From JBAYJY01 sp041664945 (GTDB taxonomy: Bacteria > UBP15 > UBA6099): a stretch of 10,178 bases of DNA. The DNA lies in contig JBAYJY010000169.1 in NCBI GenBank assembly GCA_041664945.1, forward strand, positions 1-10,178, read 5' to 3'. Position 1 is the stretch's first letter. Each line of letters begins with the position of its first letter. The position numbers and the translations under genes were made by a program. The notes under the pieces are model-generated. The model ran no database searches. It was given only the letters and a program-made list of their open reading frames with translations, and was not told where the DNA came from. This document shows, piece after piece, positions 7,593-10,178 of the stretch.

Positions 7593-7856
7593 TTGACAAA
7601 GAAAAATAAAGAAGAGGAATTGAAAAGCAAAAAGAAGAAGTCGGAACCGGAAGCAATCGTTGATAAGGCAGTTGAGGAAAACGACGACGATTTTGATCCT
7701 GAACTGATTTCAGACAAACAGCGCAGGACGCACCTGATACAGATAAAGGTTATGCCCGGGCTGAAGAAGAAGGCGCTCAAGCGCGCTAAATCGCTCGACA
7801 TGGATCTGTCTGAGTACATACGTTTTCTGCTCGCGCGCGACATTCACGGCCTTTGA
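7593..7856 (+). CDS. Small ribbon-helix-helix (Arc/CopG-like) DNA-binding protein
   Basis: 87 residues from TTG 7593, chosen because GGAG (7584-7587) ends 5 bases before it and no ATG occurs until well inside the domain. Residues about 1-45 are extremely Lys/Glu/Asp-rich and probably disordered. Residues about 46-85 fit the RHH fold: a strand (HLIQIKVMPG), then helix one (LKKKALKRAKSLD), a turn (MDLS) and helix two (EYIRFLLARDI). RHH proteins dimerise and insert the paired strand into DNA. No toxin gene accompanies it, so an antitoxin role is not supported. It is the first gene after a strong promoter, 25 bases before a small ORF and 155 bases before the radical SAM gene, and is probably the local regulator. 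The fold is called by pattern, without a search. Confidence 0.7.
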   Translation: MTKKNKEEELKSKKKKSEPEAIVDKAVEENDDDFDPELISDKQRRTHLIQIKVMPGLKKKALKRAKSLDMDLSEYIRFLLARDIHGL

Positions 7857-7881
7857 CTGCCTGATTTAAGGAATTAAGCTA

Positions 7882-8001
7882 TTGAATATAAGATTTACAA
7901 ATATCAAAAACACAAATCAGCTAATGGAACTGGAACGGATGCAATCCAATAGCGCAGCGGCGAAGTCGTTGTGGCGCTGTTTTTCCATATGGCCGAACTA
8001 A
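7882..8001 (+). CDS. Candidate 39-residue protein or leader peptide before the radical SAM gene
   Basis: A 40-codon frame begins at TTG 7882, has AAGGA (7868-7872) 9 bases upstream, and ends at TAA 7999-8001. The neighbouring RHH gene also starts with TTG. The product begins MNIRFTNIKNTNQL, continues with an internal Met-rich, Glu-containing segment, and ends NSAAAKSLWRCFSIWPN, with one Cys and two Trp near the C-terminus. The TAA overlaps the SD of the radical SAM gene (TAAAGGAG), a layout typical of translational coupling. It may be a small protein, a leader peptide acting on the hairpin it covers, or a peptide substrate for the radical SAM enzyme. No similarity is recognised and a chance ORF cannot be excluded. 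Confidence 0.4.
   Translation: MNIRFTNIKNTNQLMELERMQSNSAAAKSLWRCFSIWPN
7951..7984 (+). terminator. Terminator-like hairpin in the leader of the radical SAM gene
   Basis: CAGCG (7955-7959) pairs with CGCTG (7975-7979), followed directly by TTTTT (7980-7984). An alternative pairing uses AGCGC (7951-7955) with GCGCT (7974-7978), plus an inner stem with G-U pairs closed by GAA. It sits inside the candidate small ORF and only 27 bases before the radical SAM ATG, leaving no room for a new promoter, so it would attenuate rather than end the operon. The stem is short, so strength is uncertain. Confidence 0.45.
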
Positions 8002-8011
8002 AGGAGAATTT

Positions 8012-9964
8012 ATGTCATTATTGCTATGTTCAGTTTTTAAACCATTCGGAGTCGACGACGAATACGGCCGCAAGGAAAACAAATTGGAATTGTTCCACAA
8101 TCAGGTCACGCGCGAACAGGGCATCTTTTCGATCAGGCACAACCATCGGAGTTTCGGACTATATTTCATAGCGGAAAACCTCAAGATGCCGACGGTGATT
8201 CTCGATTTTCCGACGCTGAAGCAGTTTCGCAAAGAAGTGAAAAAAGGATACGACTACATAGGAATCTCATTCATAACGCCGAACTTCGCGAAGGCGAAAA
8301 AGATGGCGGAGATAGTGCGCGAACTGTCGCCGACGACGAAAATTATTCTCGGCGGGCACGGCACGCGAATTCCAGACATTGAAAAGATGATCGATTGCGA
8401 TTACGCAATCTCCGGCGAGGGCATACGCCAGCTCCGCGAATTGTTCGGTGAAGATGTCAACGCGCCGATCAAGCATCCGGCGATGCCATCCGCCGACCAC
8501 ATGCAGGTTCTCGGACTTCCTTTCGGCCAGATCGCCGCCGTGCTGATTCCCGGAGTCGGCTGCCCGAATGCATGCCGGTTCTGCTGCACATCTCATTTCT
8601 ATGACAAAACATACTATCCCTTCTTTTCGACCGGGCAGGAGTTGTACGACACCATCCTACAGCTTTCAAAGGAAATGAACACTACCGACTTTTTTGTGAT
8701 GGACGAAAATTTCCTCAAGCAAAAGGATCGCGCGATGGAATTGCTTGCTCTGATGCAGCAGGATAAACGGGCGTTCAATTTCAGCATATTTTCATCGGCT
8801 GAGACGGTTAAGGAATTCGGAATCGAGAACATGATGAAACTCGGAATCTCCTATATCTGGCTCGGCGTCGAATCGAAGCACAGCATTTTCGAGAAAACAA
8901 AAGGCATTGATGTGAAGGAGATGATCGCTGAATTGCGGCGGAACGGAATAATCGTGCTTGCGTCGTCGATTCTGTTTCTCGAACATCACACAAAGGAAAA
9001 CATCTACGAGGACATCGATTTCGCGATCGGGCTAAATCCCGATTTCACGCAGTTTATGCAGCTCGGACCGATGCCGCAGACGAAGCTATATCAGGATTAC
9101 AAAGCCGAAGGAAAGCTAATAGATGATGTTCCGTATCAGGAATGGCACGGACAACACAGGATTTGGTTCAAGCACCCGAATTTCACAGGCGAAGAATCGG
9201 AAATATATCTGAGAGACGCGTTTCGAAAAGAATTCGATCTGCTCGGCCCTTCGATTCTGAGGATCGCAGAGACTATGATAAACGGATTGTCATCTCCGTA
9301 TTACAACGCAGCAGATCCGCTTCTGGCGCAGCGCCGCGAAAAACTGTTGCGCAAATGCAAAGCCTACTATTACGCGCTGACAGCTATACACTGGGAGATG
9401 CCCACACCGCGTATGCGCGAACAGGCTGCGCGTATTCTGGCTATGTACAAGGAGCAGATTGGAGCGCGAACGCCTATACATTGGGCGGCCGGCGGCATTG
9501 TATTCGGTTTGACTGAAGCGGCGAAACTGCGCGTCAACCGGCCCGGCTACGCACACAACCCGACGGTGATGAAAACCATGTTCCGCATGTCGCCGGCGAC
9601 ATACAAGGAAATGAAGGGCCGCATATACGCAATATTCAGGAACCGGAAGACGTGGGCGATTATGGAGAACAACGGCGAGGCAGGCGTTGCGCTTTCGCTT
9701 CATTTCTCAGGCAGAATAAAGAGAAAAACCGTCGCAAAGATAGCAGAACGGATAAATTCAGCGCCGCGCATTTCTCTCAAATCTGTCAGCATCAACGTCA
9801 CGCCGCTCGCGGACTTCAATGAGGAAACATTCGAAACATTCATAATGAAGCTGTCACGCAAATGCGAGGACATCCGGATTCATTGCTCGGAGACCCATAA
9901 AAAGCAAATCTCTTTTTTCAATAAGCTGATGCTGAAGAACGTCTGCTCGGTTTCGACGTACTGA
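8012..9964 (+). CDS. B12-binding-type radical SAM protein with long C-terminal extension
   Basis: 650 residues. ATG 8012 follows AAGGAG (8001-8006) by 5 bases. Residues about 58-150 form a Rossmann-like cobalamin-binding-type domain (YDYIGISF, KIILGGHGTRIPD, CDYAISGEG), without the DxHxxG motif of base-off B12 proteins. The radical SAM core starts with CPNACRFC: C184, C188 and C191 should bind the 4Fe-4S cluster that cleaves S-adenosylmethionine. Core features continue to about 365 (FVMDENFL, WLGVESKH, ASSILFLEHHTKEN). Residues about 400-540 are mostly helical and unrecognised. Residues about 555-630 alternate strands and helices, vaguely STAS-like, a weak impression. Such proteins do methylations, rearrangements or ring chemistry on lipids, peptides or cofactors; the substrate here is unknown. 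Probably cytoplasmic. It is the last gene of a likely unit with the RHH gene and small ORF. Confidence 0.9.
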   Translation: MSLLLCSVFKPFGVDDEYGRKENKLELFHNQVTREQGIFSIRHNHRSFGLYFIAENLKMPTVILDFPTLKQFRKEVKKGYDYIGISFITPNFAKAKKMAEIVRELSPTTKIILGGHGTRIPDIEKMIDCDYAISGEGIRQLRELFGEDVNAPIKHPAMPSADHMQVLGLPFGQIAAVLIPGVGCPNACRFCCTSHFYDKTYYPFFSTGQELYDTILQLSKEMNTTDFFVMDENFLKQKDRAMELLALMQQDKRAFNFSIFSSAETVKEFGIENMMKLGISYIWLGVESKHSIFEKTKGIDVKEMIAELRRNGIIVLASSILFLEHHTKENIYEDIDFAIGLNPDFTQFMQLGPMPQTKLYQDYKAEGKLIDDVPYQEWHGQHRIWFKHPNFTGEESEIYLRDAFRKEFDLLGPSILRIAETMINGLSSPYYNAADPLLAQRREKLLRKCKAYYYALTAIHWEMPTPRMREQAARILAMYKEQIGARTPIHWAAGGIVFGLTEAAKLRVNRPGYAHNPTVMKTMFRMSPATYKEMKGRIYAIFRNRKTWAIMENNGEAGVALSLHFSGRIKRKTVAKIAERINSAPRISLKSVSINVTPLADFNEETFETFIMKLSRKCEDIRIHCSETHKKQISFFNKLMLKNVCSVSTY

Positions 9965-9973
9965 GAAAAATGG

Positions 9974-9992
9974 ATGTTATAATTCGTAACAT
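9974..9992. repeat. Short inverted repeat after the radical SAM gene
   Basis: ATGTTA (9974-9979) and TAACAT (9987-9992) are perfect complements around a 7-base loop, starting 10 bases after the stop codon. The stem is AT-rich and no T-tract follows, so it is a poor terminator. A TATAAT hexamer (9978-9983) lies within it, but no good -35 box stands at the right distance. Confidence 0.3.
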
Positions 9993-10039
9993 TACATAGT
10001 GTCGAGCTGCCGCGTTCCATAGCGCTACGAGCAAAATGC

Positions 10040-10176
10040 GTTTTAGAAAATACTCCCACTATATTCTCGTTCACACGCTTTGCGTGGGAATGCAGACTTG
10101 GACGCTTCGCGTCCACAAAGCCACAAACATACGTTCTCCCATATAAAGGGCGCCGGGAATGTGGAATTTCTAAAAC
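10040..10176. repeat. Palindromic module bracketed by a 10-bp inverted repeat
   Basis: GTTTTAGAAA (10040-10049) and TTTCTAAAAC (10167-10176) are perfect inverted repeats 117 bases apart, enclosing the twin hairpins at 10071-10115. The element has no coding capacity. This could be a small non-autonomous palindromic element, but with only one copy visible the borders are unproven. Confidence 0.35.
10071..10115. repeat. REP-like pair of palindromes
   Basis: Hairpin one: 10071-10078 pairs with 10082-10089 (8 bp with one mismatch at 10073) around TTT. Hairpin two: TGGACGC (10099-10105), loop TTC, GCGTCCA (10109-10115), a perfect 7-bp stem. They are joined by a 9-base linker. Two tandem GC-rich hairpins in a short intergenic unit are typical of REP/BIME-type dispersed repeats. 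From memory, very similar twin-palindrome units with GCGTGGGAATGC occur in many copies in unrelated bacterial genomes; I cannot check that here. Confidence 0.6.
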
Positions 10177-10178
10177 CT

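Noticed and set aside
7593..7856. RHH protein as an antitoxin of a toxin-antitoxin pair
   Set aside because: No toxin-like gene lies next to it; the 39-codon ORF has no toxin features such as a membrane helix or RelE/PIN-type motif.
7857..8011. Cobalamin riboswitch before the B12-type radical SAM gene
   Set aside because: The gap is too short and lacks a B12-box-like sequence; only the short hairpin with a T-tract is present.
9880..10116. Minus-strand 78-codon frame across the end of the radical SAM gene and the repeat
   Set aside because: It overlaps the radical SAM C-terminus antisense and starts inside the REP-like hairpins; it has no SD and no recognisable domain.

Overview
This is a bacterial window of roughly balanced GC in its genes, with AT-rich intergenic gaps. 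Most genes have clear Shine-Dalgarno (SD) sequences, and both GTG and TTG starts occur. Four of the six recognisable genes carry or are likely to carry export signals, and the FecR-domain protein suits a Gram-negative-type heterotroph. The mix (secreted GH38 mannosidase, exported PHP and calcineurin-like phosphoesterases, M14 peptidase, B12-type radical SAM protein) resembles gene content I associate with the PVC group (Planctomycetes, Lentisphaerae) and related uncultured phyla. No marker gene is present, so this placement is only an impression.

Layout: (1) 1-593, + strand, 3' part of an M14 zinc-carboxypeptidase-like protein, with Tyr where the third zinc-binding His is expected. (2) 670-1743, +, secreted FecR-domain protein with a charged helical and Lys-rich tail. 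(3) 1869-2891, -, exported Dcr2/PAP28-like metallophosphoesterase with a GTG start. (4) 3072-4046, +, exported PHP-domain metallohydrolase, divergent from gene 3 across 180 bp with a candidate promoter in each direction. (5) 4092-7265, -, large secreted GH38 alpha-mannosidase, convergent with gene 4. (6) 7593-7856, +, small ribbon-helix-helix (RHH) protein with a TTG start. It lies behind a strong sigma70-like promoter whose -10 box is overlapped by a perfect 17-bp palindrome. (7) 7882-8001, +, a candidate 39-codon ORF with its own SD. (8) 8012-9964, +, B12-binding radical SAM protein with a long, unrecognised C-terminal region. (9) 9965-10178, noncoding, with two adjacent REP-like palindromes bracketed by a perfect 10-bp inverted repeat.

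Genes 2-5 look like envelope or extracellular functions: glycan trimming, phosphoester hydrolysis and a FecR-type periplasmic or surface protein. They are arranged as single transcription units rather than one operon. The most interesting part is 7520-9964. The RHH gene, the small ORF and the radical SAM gene are closely spaced on one strand. The small ORF's stop codon overlaps the SD of the radical SAM gene, and a terminator-like hairpin lies inside the small ORF. This could be a self-regulated operon in which translation of the small ORF controls radical SAM expression, or in which the small ORF encodes a partner or substrate peptide. That reading is inference; it rests on sequence layout only.
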